Shown here one piece after another: positions 45,355-53,742 of a stretch of DNA of 64,000 nt (its first letter is position 1; each line of letters starts with the position of its first letter). The position numbers and the translations under genes were made by a program. The DNA is taken from the NCBI GenBank assembly GCA_031553535.1, contig JAVBLM010000044.1, positions 1 through 64,000 of the forward strand, given 5' to 3'. Origin of the DNA: JAIROC01 sp031553535. Its GTDB lineage: Bacteria; Bacteroidota; Bacteroidia; Bacteroidales; WCHB1-69. The notes under the pieces are model-generated. The model did no database searches, was not told where the DNA came from, and saw nothing but the letters and a program-made list of their open reading frames with translations.

Positions 45355-45442
45355 CAATTCTTTTATCGAAATTGTATCCCTGTAATATATTGTAATTGGC
45401 ATTTGAAATGCCGGTTAATGAAAGGGGAACCGGAAAAATCAT

Positions 45443-45521
45443 ATTCATATAATTATTCATCATTCCATGTTTTATCTATTTTATCGACTTTATCGGTTTT
45501 ATCCATTTTATCGGCTTTATC
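45443..45521. repeat. Duplicate of the four-helix-bundle 5' end plus 9-bp repeats
   Basis: 45443-45485 repeats 44815-44857 with two mismatches, including the ATGAATAATTATATGAAT start region on the minus strand. Then come six 9-bp units (45468-45521). No bundle gene follows this copy. Confidence 0.82.
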
Positions 45522-45530
45522 GACTAATCA

Positions 45531-46466
45531 TTAAAACAACCGTTGACGTTTTAGTAAATACGTCAGCATAACCTGGTGAAATCCCTGGTTAATGTCCGTT
45601 TCTACCAAGTCTACCTGATATTGCCCGCAGCGAACTTTCAATTCGTCTTTGAATGCTTTGATCGCTTTTCTATAATGATCTTTTATTTCGCTGGCATTTA
45701 CTTTGAGCATATTGCCCGATTCAACGTCAATAAATTTATAGGGCTTATTGTCAAATTCAAAATCTATTTCCAGGGATTTATCATAGACATGGAAAAGGAT
45801 CACATCATGTTTATTGTGTTTTAAATGCTGTAAGGCCAGAAATAAATCCTCCTGCTTGCTATTATCGAATATATCACTGAAAATAACAACAAGGGAACGC
45901 CTATGGATACGTTCGGCTATTTCGTGTAAACTGTTGGTAATATCGGTATGATGCTGTTCCTCTACCGGGATAGGTTTTAACAACCGTTCCAGTTCATGAT
46001 ATAAGGATTTCAAATGAATGGCACTTGATTTAGCCTGACTGTGAAATTGTACTGTATCAGAGAATAAAGACAGCCCGACGGCATCACGCTGTTGTTTCAT
46101 GATTTGCATAATTGCCGCTGCCGCATAGACAGAAAAGTATATTTTATTGGGATGTTCCAATGAGAGATTTTGTCTCTGGGGGAAATACATCGAAGAGGAA
46201 GTGTCTATAATAACCTGGCACCGTAAATTGGTTTCTTCTTCATATTGCTTGACAAACAACTTGTCGGTTCTGCCATATAGTTTCCAGTCAATATTACGTG
46301 TAGATTCTCCCGTATTGTAAGGCCTGTATTCTGCAAATTCAACGGAAAAGCCATGAAAAGGACTTTTATGTAATCCTGTAATAAAGCCTTCCACCATTTG
46401 CCTGGCAATTAATTCCAGGTTTCCGAAAGGGCGGAATTGATTAATATCAATCTGATCAGTACTCAT
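45531..46466 (-). CDS. DUF58 domain protein
   Basis: 311 residues from ATG 46466, set by a -7 box at 46484. The N-terminal part contains FITGLHKSPFHGFSVEFAEYRPYNTGESTRNIDWKLYGRTDKLFVKQYEEETNL, the DUF58 hallmark. A von Willebrand A-like fold follows with DTSSSM (MIDAS-like DxSxS). Such proteins usually sit with MoxR ATPases and BatA-type genes and may help assemble or mature complexes. No moxR or bat gene is in the window, so this is an isolated copy. Cytoplasmic. Confidence 0.9.
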   Translation of the reverse strand: MSTDQIDINQFRPFGNLELIARQMVEGFITGLHKSPFHGFSVEFAEYRPYNTGESTRNIDWKLYGRTDKLFVKQYEEETNLRCQVIIDTSSSMYFPQRQNLSLEHPNKIYFSVYAAAAIMQIMKQQRDAVGLSLFSDTVQFHSQAKSSAIHLKSLYHELERLLKPIPVEEQHHTDITNSLHEIAERIHRRSLVVIFSDIFDNSKQEDLFLALQHLKHNKHDVILFHVYDKSLEIDFEFDNKPYKFIDVESGNMLKVNASEIKDHYRKAIKAFKDELKVRCGQYQVDLVETDINQGFHQVMLTYLLKRQRLF

Positions 46467-46483
46467 TCTTTTAATTTTAGATG

Positions 46484-46491
46484 CAAAGGTA
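46484..46491 (-). promoter_or_regulatory. -7 box for the DUF58 gene
   Basis: The minus strand reads TACCTTTG, 18 bp before ATG 46466. Confidence 0.6.
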
Positions 46492-46768
46492 CAAATTTTT
46501 AACGAGAACAAATGACAAACCGGTTATATGCGGTCATTTCTCAGTAGCCTGAAGTCATGTTTACCTGTCGCGAAAGCATACTATTCATGTGAGTTCGGGG
46601 TATAAATTGAAACTTTTTCAAATACGGATAATATCCTGTTTCGTGTATCTCTTATAGATATCCGCCTGCCTGTTTGATAAGTGTTCCGATACGAACCTTA
46701 TATAGAATAAACCTTTCCGAAAAAATCATTCATAACTTACCTTAAGATTCGATATAATATATAGAATG

Positions 46769-47146
46769 CTTTCGGGTCTTCCCCAAGCGTCCAAACCAAA
46801 CGGTTTGCTGCTTTCGGATCTTTCCGAAACGTCCAAACCGAATGGTTTGTTACTTTCTGATCTTTCCGAAACGTCCAAACCGAATGGTTTGTTACTTTCT
46901 GATCTTTCCGAAACGTCCAAACCGAATGGTTTGTTACTTTCTGATCTTCCAGAAATGTCCAAACCGAATGGTTTGTTACTTTCTGATCTTCCAGAAACGT
47001 CCAAACCGAATGGTTTGTTACTTTCTGGTCTTCCAGAAATGTCCAAGCCAAATGGTTTATTACTTTCTGATCTTCCGGAAACGTCCAAACTAAATGGTGA
47101 ATTTTTTTCAGATTTTCCCAAAACGTCTATCCCAAATAGTAAAATA
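46769..47146. repeat. 42-bp tandem array, nine units (array 6)
   Basis: Units start at 46769, 46811, 46853, 46895, 46937, 46979, 47021, 47063 and 47105. Each has two palindromes with centres 21 bp apart: TTTCGG..CCGAAA and AAACC-GAAT-GGTTT. Between units the first stem changes on both sides (TTTCGG/CCGAAA to TTTCTG/CAGAAA). Four reading frames on both strands stay open, which shows absence of stops rather than coding. Confidence 0.93.
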
Positions 47147-47370
47147 TTTTCTTTTTCCTGCGAAACCGGTAACGTTTTCAGGATAATAAGAAAATAGAAG
47201 GATAAATAATAAGAAAAAAAACAGTATTCTTGCAATCTGTATATCAAACAGTCCCAAAAATAGATTACCTTGCTCTATTTGATACTCTTATTCTATCCGG
47301 GAACTTTATTTTACTGTCTTTTGTCTCCATATAGTGGAATTTTACATTTGTTTGCAACGTTTACCGATGG
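47147..47370. repeat. ~220-bp flank shared with 36399-36620
   Basis: The second copy of the array-associated flank: TTTTCCTGcGAAA, AGGATAATAA, ATAGAAGG, TATTCTATCCGGGAACTTTA, TACATTTGTTTGCAAC in the same order. The rest, up to 47593, shows no gene I can support. Confidence 0.85.
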
Positions 47371-47593
47371 GAATAGATGTAAAGATTATTTCGTTATCGT
47401 TTCAATGAGTTTCCCTTCATTGTCCGGTTGTCTTCTGTTTCCGCTCCGTAAGCTCAATATATTGAAACGGTCAATTCTGGACGGATATTTTCAAAACCAT
47501 ACTTATTTGTTTCTACTTATTAGAAAATTCTCGATATCCTCCTTCTATTGTCATTTTATTACGATAGCATTAAATACGTTCCATATATGAAAA

Positions 47594-47640
47594 TACCCTC
47601 AAAAAGGGGTAAATAGATATATGAAATTCTTCTAATTTTG
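47594..47640 (+). promoter_or_regulatory. Promoter with C4/G4-type operator for the 47.8-kb unit
   Basis: The inverted repeat TACCCTCAAAAAGGGGTA (47594-47611) ends 21 bp before a -7 box TAATTTTG (47633-47640). Downstream is a conserved ATGTAcaCGcTAATTTGAgCG. The same set, with the same 39-bp offset, precedes the AraC-type gene at 58210. Confidence 0.65.
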
Positions 47641-47838
47641 TATAATAAAACAGCTTTAAAAGATGGAAATATGTACACGCTAATTTGAGCGAATATACTT
47701 TTTAAGGTTGTATGGAAATATATTTTTTATTTTTGTTGATTTTCTTTTTGTATAAAAACATGTTTGGATTATTCAGTAAAAAGCAATTATCGGAAATAGA
47801 CATAACATTTATATTATTATTAATCAAAAGTGTATATT

Positions 47839-48438
47839 ATGAAGACAGTAAAATTATTTATTTTAACATTAAGCATTCTTGCTTTAATAAGTTGTGACAA
47901 AGAGAATGGCGGTTCCGGACCTGCTGCGTCATCAGGGAAAACAATCAGTAATGAAACGGTAGCCAAAGAACTCGCGAGAGCCGTCCGGAAATCACTCGAT
48001 CCGGTGGACAATGCACTGAGTGTTGGTTTTTCATCTCCTGTGACCGTTGATGGATCTTCGGGTTCTGTTTCGGTGAGCGGAGAGAAAGCGAAAACAAGTA
48101 CCGGCGGTTCTTCCTCAGGATATGATACAAAGACCACCGATATAAAACTCAATTTTTCCAACTTCTCCAACAGGAGTGATTTGACATTGCTATCGGGAAA
48201 CGGGACCTATTACTACCACTGGACTTACGAGTACCGAAATTACGGCAGCGTAAGCAGTACAAAATACAGTGTATCCTATTCGCTGACTTCGTGTGTATTC
48301 AGCTTTACTTACAATAGTGAAAAATATACGGGAACGGTATCAATTACCTACTATGCGGATAAACCTTCTGCGAGAAGTTACAAAGGGGATGTAACTATTG
48401 AAGGCGGACAGTCATTTCATATTTCGGGGTATGAATAA
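47839..48438 (+). CDS. Lipoprotein, unknown function
   Basis: 199 residues from ATG 47839. The lipoprotein signal MKTVKLFILTLSILALISC is clear. The mature part begins with a Gly/Ser-rich linker, has a Ser-rich beta region (DPVDNALSVGFSSPVTVDGSSGSVSVSG), and ends with strands rich in Tyr and Ser (YYYHWTYEYRNYGSVSSTKYSVSYSL). I do not recognise a family. It is the first gene of a plus-strand run (47839-53615) behind a regulated-looking promoter. Confidence 0.78.
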   Translation: MKTVKLFILTLSILALISCDKENGGSGPAASSGKTISNETVAKELARAVRKSLDPVDNALSVGFSSPVTVDGSSGSVSVSGEKAKTSTGGSSSGYDTKTTDIKLNFSNFSNRSDLTLLSGNGTYYYHWTYEYRNYGSVSSTKYSVSYSLTSCVFSFTYNSEKYTGTVSITYYADKPSARSYKGDVTIEGGQSFHISGYE

Positions 48439-48472
48439 TAAATAGAAATTCTAAACTAAAGACACAATTAAT

Positions 48473-49339
48473 ATGAAAACTAAAGACAATCTTAATAAAC
48501 AAAGAAGCAATAGAATGAAAATGGTTACATTGACTATTGTTTTAGTAATTGCAGGGGCATTCCGCACCTATGCCCAAGATGTTATTACGTTAAAAAGCGG
48601 AGAAGAAATCAAGGCGAAAGTAACGGAAGTATCTTCTTCGGAAATTAAGTACAAGCGGTTTGAGCATTTGGACGGCCCTACAATTGTAGTTGAAAAGGCA
48701 AAGGTTTTTGCCGTAAACTATGAAAACGGGACAAGGGAAGTTTTTAATGCTGCTTCGGAAACTCCGGCAGCAAAAGCGGAAACCCAGATTCAGGAAACAA
48801 CACCTGTTGAATCTTCCAGGACGAGAAAGCAGGCAAAACCCAATGTTGGCGTATTTTTCAATCCGGCAGGCTTTTTAACATTCGGGCCCATGGTTGGAGC
48901 AGAGTTTTCCGCCGGTAAATTTGATATGGAAGCCAATGTCTTTTTCCCCCAAGTGGGATTACTGACACCCATTATGGATGGATTAGACTGTTTGAATGCG
49001 GAAGGCGGTATAGGTTTTGGGGCTTCAGCCAAATTTTATACCAACCGTACCAACGGCGGATTTTATGTAGGAGGTTTTACAGAATATTGGAAAACGAAAT
49101 TTGTCTATTCAAGTGGCTTTGCAGATGCGGCAGGAATAGCGTTTGGGACGCATATCGGTTATAAATTTGTGCTTCCTTTCGGTTTGTATTTCCGCACAGG
49201 CGCATATCTGGGAGCGCAGGTTACAACCAAGTACGATTGGTACGACAGTTGGGGATATCGGGATGATTCGGGAGAGTGGTTTTTCTTCGGGTATTTAGAT
49301 CTTACCATAGGGTTTAATTTTCTAAAAGTAAAGAGATAG
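48473..49339 (+). CDS. Exported protein: YxxK-type N-terminal domain plus outer-membrane barrel
   Basis: 288 residues; a shorter start at residue 15 is possible. A signal peptide ends at TYAQ. Residues ~36-85 form a small domain, DVITLKSGEEIKAKVTEVSSSEIKYKRFEHLDGPTIVV, almost repeated in the gene at 49762. After a Glu/Thr linker a barrel-like C-terminal half begins (NVGVFFNPAGFLTFGPMVGAEFSAGKFDMEANVFF), ending LTIGFNFLKVKR. It is likely in the outer membrane. Domain function is unknown, though it is common in Bacteroidota. Confidence 0.78.
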   Translation: MKTKDNLNKQRSNRMKMVTLTIVLVIAGAFRTYAQDVITLKSGEEIKAKVTEVSSSEIKYKRFEHLDGPTIVVEKAKVFAVNYENGTREVFNAASETPAAKAETQIQETTPVESSRTRKQAKPNVGVFFNPAGFLTFGPMVGAEFSAGKFDMEANVFFPQVGLLTPIMDGLDCLNAEGGIGFGASAKFYTNRTNGGFYVGGFTEYWKTKFVYSSGFADAAGIAFGTHIGYKFVLPFGLYFRTGAYLGAQVTTKYDWYDSWGYRDDSGEWFFFGYLDLTIGFNFLKVKR

Positions 49340-49380
49340 AGAGAAGTCTTATATCATTTAACATAAACAAGGAAGAATTT

Positions 49381-49713
49381 ATGGCACCAAACAGAAATGT
49401 AAGAACGAGTTCGGATTTAAATCCGGAGAGTAAGGTAAATAGAGTGATGGAGCAGAACCCATTGAAAAAAACGGGATTAACAAGAAGTATTTTAATTTTA
49501 TTTGCAACGGGGATATTCCTGACCGCTTGTGGCAAGAGAGGCGCTTGCATTACAGGCAACGATATTTGTTATGAGGGTTGGGATGAAACTGACTGTGGGC
49601 ATTCCGGTTGGACGTTTTATAAAGGAACGAGCTGCTCCGATAATGGATACTCCAAGCCATGTTCGGAAGATCGTAAGTGTTACTGTCATTCTTGGGACCC
49701 ATACTGTCCATAA
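49381..49713 (+). CDS. Small Cys-rich lipoprotein
   Basis: 110 residues; an AAGGA stretch precedes this ATG, but a start at residue 23 is also plausible. A lipobox (TGIFLTAC) is followed by only about 60 residues with eight more Cys (CITGNDIC, TDCGHSGW, TSCSDNGYSKPC, DRKCYCHSW, YCP). Disulfides or metal binding are likely. It lies between two genes that share the DxITLKSGEE domain. I recognise no family. Confidence 0.65.
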   Translation: MAPNRNVRTSSDLNPESKVNRVMEQNPLKKTGLTRSILILFATGIFLTACGKRGACITGNDICYEGWDETDCGHSGWTFYKGTSCSDNGYSKPCSEDRKCYCHSWDPYCP

Positions 49714-49761
49714 GTAAGGGGTTTTATATAAAAAAGTAAATAACATTTAAATGCATACACG

Positions 49762-50361
49762 ATGAAAACAACTAAATTAATTATTATTTTATTACTGGCC
49801 GGGATATTTCATACTTATGCCCAAGATATTATTACGTTGAAAAGTGGCGAAGAAATCAAGGCGAAAGTAGAGGAAATCTCCTCATCAGAAATTAAATACA
49901 AACGCTTTGATGATCTAAAAGGAGCGACGGTAACGGTTTCAAAAGATGCCGTATTTTTTATAAAATACGAAAACGGCACAAAGGAAATTATCAATGCAAT
50001 TGGGGAGGAATCTTCACCGGCAACAGTTTCCGGCAATGGCTATGCGTTATTGCATATATACCGGCGTAATGCAGTTGCAGCACTGCTTAATTACGATTTG
50101 CATATAGGGGATACGGTTATTTGCCGTGTAAGGAATAAATGGAAAGAGACCATAAAGGTTGATCAGGCGGGATTGGTCACCTTGTGGGCGCGTACAGAGG
50201 CCAAAACAGAACTTCCGGTAACGATTGAGTTGGGTAAGGAATACTACATTCGTTGTAGCGTTTCGATGGGTTTTGCTGTTGGGCATCCGAAACTGGAACT
50301 TGTTGATGAAAAGACAGGGAAAGCCGAATTTGATGCTGCGGATGGAGATAAGAAGAAATGA
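49762..50361 (+). CDS. Exported protein with the same small N-terminal domain and a DUF2846-like C-terminus
   Basis: 199 residues. A signal peptide (MKTTKLIIILLLAGIFHTYAQ) precedes DIITLKSGEEIKAKVEEISSSEIKYKRFDDLKGATVTV, a close copy of the domain in the gene at 48473. The C-terminal part (YALLHIYRRNAVAALLNYDLHIGDTVICRVRNKWKETIKVDQAGLVTLWA) resembles DUF2846-type beta domains. Its TGA overlaps the next gene's ATG (ATGA), so the two are coupled. Periplasmic by inference. Confidence 0.75.
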   Translation: MKTTKLIIILLLAGIFHTYAQDIITLKSGEEIKAKVEEISSSEIKYKRFDDLKGATVTVSKDAVFFIKYENGTKEIINAIGEESSPATVSGNGYALLHIYRRNAVAALLNYDLHIGDTVICRVRNKWKETIKVDQAGLVTLWARTEAKTELPVTIELGKEYYIRCSVSMGFAVGHPKLELVDEKTGKAEFDAADGDKKK

Positions 50362-50789
50362 AGAAAGTAATACTTGTTTTGGCATTAGCCACCCTCATTT
50401 TCACGGCTTGCAAGAAGGAAGACCCTGCGTTGAAATCCTGGGTAGGTACTTTTGTTGTGGGTAAACCGGTTATGGCAGGCAACGAATTGATTTCCGAACC
50501 CTGCACGTTGCGAATCACCTCCATACGGGGCGTCGATGCAGTTATTGCCTCGCCGAAAGGGGAAAATAAAATCTATATGAAAGGATTTCCCGGTTTCCCG
50601 GGCATAGTGGAAGGTATGGTATCGGAAGATTCTGTTACAATTATTGAGTTTCACAATACCAATCCTCTCGGTGCTTCGGGATACTTACAAAACAACCTGC
50701 TTATGATTTCAGCCGGCCGGGGAAATGATACGAATCTCGTTCACTACGAATTTGAAGCAAAAAAGATCAGTGATAAATATAATTATTGA
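50358..50789 (+). CDS. Small lipoprotein, unknown function
   Basis: 143 residues with a lipobox (ATLIFTAC) and a beta-rich body (SEPCTLRITSIRGVDAVIASPKGENKIYMKGF, SEDSVTIIEFHN). It overlaps the upstream gene by 4 bp. I recognise no family. Envelope-anchored by inference. Confidence 0.75.
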   Translation: MKKVILVLALATLIFTACKKEDPALKSWVGTFVVGKPVMAGNELISEPCTLRITSIRGVDAVIASPKGENKIYMKGFPGFPGIVEGMVSEDSVTIIEFHNTNPLGASGYLQNNLLMISAGRGNDTNLVHYEFEAKKISDKYNY

Positions 50790-50815
50790 CAATTAAGCTA
50801 ATTAATCTAGGTGAC

Positions 50816-50917
50816 ATGATAAGAAATACAGAAGATATTGCAATGGTACCGGTAATTGTAAAGGTTGCAATGGAACAGGAAGACAATAACACCTTTAAAC
50901 TTGGAACAAATAAATAG
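50816..50917 (+). CDS. Possible 33-residue ORF before the GLUG protein
   Basis: An ATG-TAG frame (starting MIRNTEDIAMVPVIV) ends 7 bp before the next ATG. Spacing would allow translational coupling. It has no known family and could be chance. Confidence 0.2.
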   Translation: MIRNTEDIAMVPVIVKVAMEQEDNNTFKLGTNK

Positions 50918-50924
50918 AAAGACG

Positions 50925-53615
50925 ATGAACAACATTTTTTTATCAGTTAGAAAAGCAGTATTCATGTCGGCAATTTGGCTGGCAATGACTACAGATGTTT
51001 CCGCCCAGTTTGCAGGCGGAACAGGCACAGGCAACGATCCTTACCAAATCGCTACGGCAGCCCAACTGGACACCCTTGCCCGACGGGTAAACGCAGGCGA
51101 TACAGCTTATAATAACAAACATTATATACTTACTGCCGATATTAACCTTGGTGTTGCTCCTTATAATACGGGTATAGGATGGATTCCCATAGGGGACACC
51201 ATTGGGCATCAATTCAAAGGTACGTTTGATGGTAATGAGCATACAATTTCCAATCTGTATATTAATGACACTGCCCGTGATTATGCAGGGCTGTTCGGGT
51301 ACGTTAACGGAGGCAATATAAAAAACGTAGGCATAGTAGATGCAGACATTACCGGTAGAGATGAAGTTGGAGGGTTGGTTGGGGATTGTTTCGGCTGCAG
51401 TATGGCAAATTGCTATATAACCGGATTGGTCAGAGGTGATTTTGACATTGGCGGCATAGCAGGTAGCTTTACTAGTGGTTCAATAAAAAACTGTTATTCT
51501 GTAGTTGAGGTCAGTGCTGCATCTTATCGTGCCGGCGGCATTGCTGGAACATTTCATGGTTCCAGCATGTCTTATTGTTATACGATCGGTGCGGTAAGCG
51601 GGAATAGTCATGTTGGAGGTATTGTCGGGGTACCAATGTTTGGAGCCTCAGTGACTAACTGTCTTGCCCTTAATGCATGGGTAAAACAGAAGAATAGTGA
51701 TGCTTCATATATATGTGGGCGCATTAGGGGTTCATCCAGCGCCGGCTATGTGAATTTTGACAACAACTATGCTTTTGACAGCATGCGAAACAATGCAGGC
51801 AATACAATATGGAATAACAAGGGATTGGATATCCTTGACGGTGAAGACATCAGCAAGGAATTTATCAATACGGACAGCACCCTTGGAGGATTGTTTGCAG
51901 ATGCAAGCGTTTGGACAACAGCAAAAGGCAAACTGCCCGGACTTTTCGGCAGGGCAGTGGATATGCCTGCGCATTTACAAATTTCTCACCCTGCCCTGGG
52001 CGGCGGTACTGGTGACAGCCTTACGCCTTATCTGATTTTCGACTCCCTACAACTCAAAGCATTAGCCGACTATGTAAACGCGGGTAATGGAGACAGTACA
52101 ACCGGTAAATACTACCAATTGATGAACGACATCGACCTGGGTGCTTATGCCGGGGGCGAAGGTTGGAAGCCGATAGGCTATGTTATTGAAGATGAAAATG
52201 TAATTTGTCCTTTTTACGGCAATTTTGAGGGGAATGGTTATGTTGTCAAAAACATGACTGTTAACCGTCCGGCAGAAGAGTATGTCGGCTTGTTTGGTGT
52301 GTTATGGGATGCTACCGTTCAAAATCTCGCTGTAGAAGACTGTCATGTTGAAGGATATGGCAGCGTTGGAGCTTTAGCGGGAGTGAGTTTTAATTCTACT
52401 GTTACCAATAGCTACTCTACAGGCAACATAAATGGGGATAACAGCGTTGGTGGTTTGGTGGGAATAAATTCCATGGGTTCAATCCTTGCCAATAGTTATT
52501 CTACCGTCATAGTAAACGGAAACAGAAGTGTCGGTGGTTTAACAGGACTGATTCTTGTATCTACTATCATTAACTGCTATGCAACAGGCGATGTAAGCGG
52601 GGACGGAGCTATAGGCGGCTTAGTGGGAGATAACCAGGGTGCTTCTACCATTAAATATTGCTATGCAACAGGCACTGTAACGGGAAATTATTGGGTTGGT
52701 GGTTTGATAGCTGTCAGCAGCACCTCTACCATCAGTAATTGCATAGCTGCCAACGACAGCGTTATTTCCATGGGACAAACAGCGTATATTAATCGTATTG
52801 CAGCACGTTCCGAAGATGATACTTTACAAAATAATTATGCCCTTGGTGCTATGGTTGTAAGAAACAACGGCGCGGAGGAAGATATTACAGACGGAACTGA
52901 TGTAGCCGGTACTGCCAAGGACATGGTAACGCTTCAAAGCCTTGCTTTCTACACTGCTACAGGAAACTGGGATGAAGGAATATGGGACATTACCGGTGCG
53001 TCGGGTATATGGGAAATCTGCGGCGGATACGGCTTTCCTTTCTTGCGTTGGCAGGGAATAACCTGTTTGATCCCTGTAACTGATATTACGGGTATACCAA
53101 CGGGGACAAAAACAGGCGTTCCGCTTCCGCTTACGGGAACAGTAGTACCGGGCAATGCAACAAATCAAAGTATTCATTGGAGTGTAAAAAATGCGGGTAC
53201 AACAGGAGCCTCCATCAGCAACAACACGCTCATCACTACCGCAGCGGGTACAGCAACTATCACGGCAACTATTGCAGACGGCTTGGGAACAGGGACAAAT
53301 TATACGAAGGATTTTTCCGTAACGATAAGTAACGGTGTAGGAATAACCGAAACTGTAAAGGAAAGAATGGTCATTTACCCCAATCCTGTAACGAATGGAA
53401 AGTTGAGGATTGAGAGTGAGGAATGGTTTAAAATTAAGAATGAAGAATTAAGAATGAAGGATGAAACAACCATTCAACTCTTCGACTTTACCGGAAAGCT
53501 TGTCGCCGTTTATCCCATTACAGGAGAAACAACGGAAATAGATATATCATACTTGTCTGATGGGGTGTATCTTGTGAAGGCAGGGAACACAATTAGCAAA
53601 GTAATAAAACAGTAA
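50925..53615 (+). CDS. T9SS-secreted GLUG-repeat surface protein
   Basis: 896 residues from ATG 50925, where a signal peptide begins (MNNIFLSVRKAVFMSAIWLAMTTDVSAQ). Two blocks each start with a GTGTGNDPYQIATAAQLDTLA-type segment, then a run of GLUG motifs (VGGLVGDCFGCSMANCYITG, VGGLVGINSMGSILANSYST). A Big2-like Ig domain follows at about 700-790 (VTDITGIPTGTKTG to SVTIS), then a T9SS tail (MVIYPNPVTNGKLRIES to VKAGNTISKVIKQ). GLUG proteins occur in adhesins and metallopeptidases; no catalytic motif is seen. The tail holds an odd Lys/Glu insertion (EEWFKIKNEELRMKDE). The signal peptide is paralogous to that of the gene at 58641. Confidence 0.9.
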   Translation: MNNIFLSVRKAVFMSAIWLAMTTDVSAQFAGGTGTGNDPYQIATAAQLDTLARRVNAGDTAYNNKHYILTADINLGVAPYNTGIGWIPIGDTIGHQFKGTFDGNEHTISNLYINDTARDYAGLFGYVNGGNIKNVGIVDADITGRDEVGGLVGDCFGCSMANCYITGLVRGDFDIGGIAGSFTSGSIKNCYSVVEVSAASYRAGGIAGTFHGSSMSYCYTIGAVSGNSHVGGIVGVPMFGASVTNCLALNAWVKQKNSDASYICGRIRGSSSAGYVNFDNNYAFDSMRNNAGNTIWNNKGLDILDGEDISKEFINTDSTLGGLFADASVWTTAKGKLPGLFGRAVDMPAHLQISHPALGGGTGDSLTPYLIFDSLQLKALADYVNAGNGDSTTGKYYQLMNDIDLGAYAGGEGWKPIGYVIEDENVICPFYGNFEGNGYVVKNMTVNRPAEEYVGLFGVLWDATVQNLAVEDCHVEGYGSVGALAGVSFNSTVTNSYSTGNINGDNSVGGLVGINSMGSILANSYSTVIVNGNRSVGGLTGLILVSTIINCYATGDVSGDGAIGGLVGDNQGASTIKYCYATGTVTGNYWVGGLIAVSSTSTISNCIAANDSVISMGQTAYINRIAARSEDDTLQNNYALGAMVVRNNGAEEDITDGTDVAGTAKDMVTLQSLAFYTATGNWDEGIWDITGASGIWEICGGYGFPFLRWQGITCLIPVTDITGIPTGTKTGVPLPLTGTVVPGNATNQSIHWSVKNAGTTGASISNNTLITTAAGTATITATIADGLGTGTNYTKDFSVTISNGVGITETVKERMVIYPNPVTNGKLRIESEEWFKIKNEELRMKDETTIQLFDFTGKLVAVYPITGETTEIDISYLSDGVYLVKAGNTISKVIKQ

Positions 53616-53742
53616 GATAATAATGAATGTTATAAGCCATTTAACAATTCAAAATTCAATAATTCAATGGAGTTGTCAAAAGTTGGCATAAAAACATTTT
53701 ACGAAGGCTGGATATACCCTCCGGCCTTAAATAACATTTATA

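Noticed and set aside
45328..45402. N-terminal extension of the MntA gene
   Set aside because: It would cover the -7 box at 45347; the domain begins at 45327.
46769..47146. CRISPR array
   Set aside because: Units are contiguous with no unique spacers, the period is exactly 42 bp and no cas genes are near.
46726..47247. Long open frames of 14-residue repeats on both strands across array 6
   Set aside because: At least four frames are open at once because a stop-free 42-bp unit is repeated; there is no promoter, start signal or known family.
47270..47590. 106-codon plus-strand ORF
   Set aside because: Lies mostly in the duplicated non-coding flank of array 6; the other copy at 36.5 kb does not keep the frame.
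47830..48170. Minus-strand ORFs opposite the lipoprotein genes
   Set aside because: Shadow frames of genes with clear signal peptides on the plus strand.
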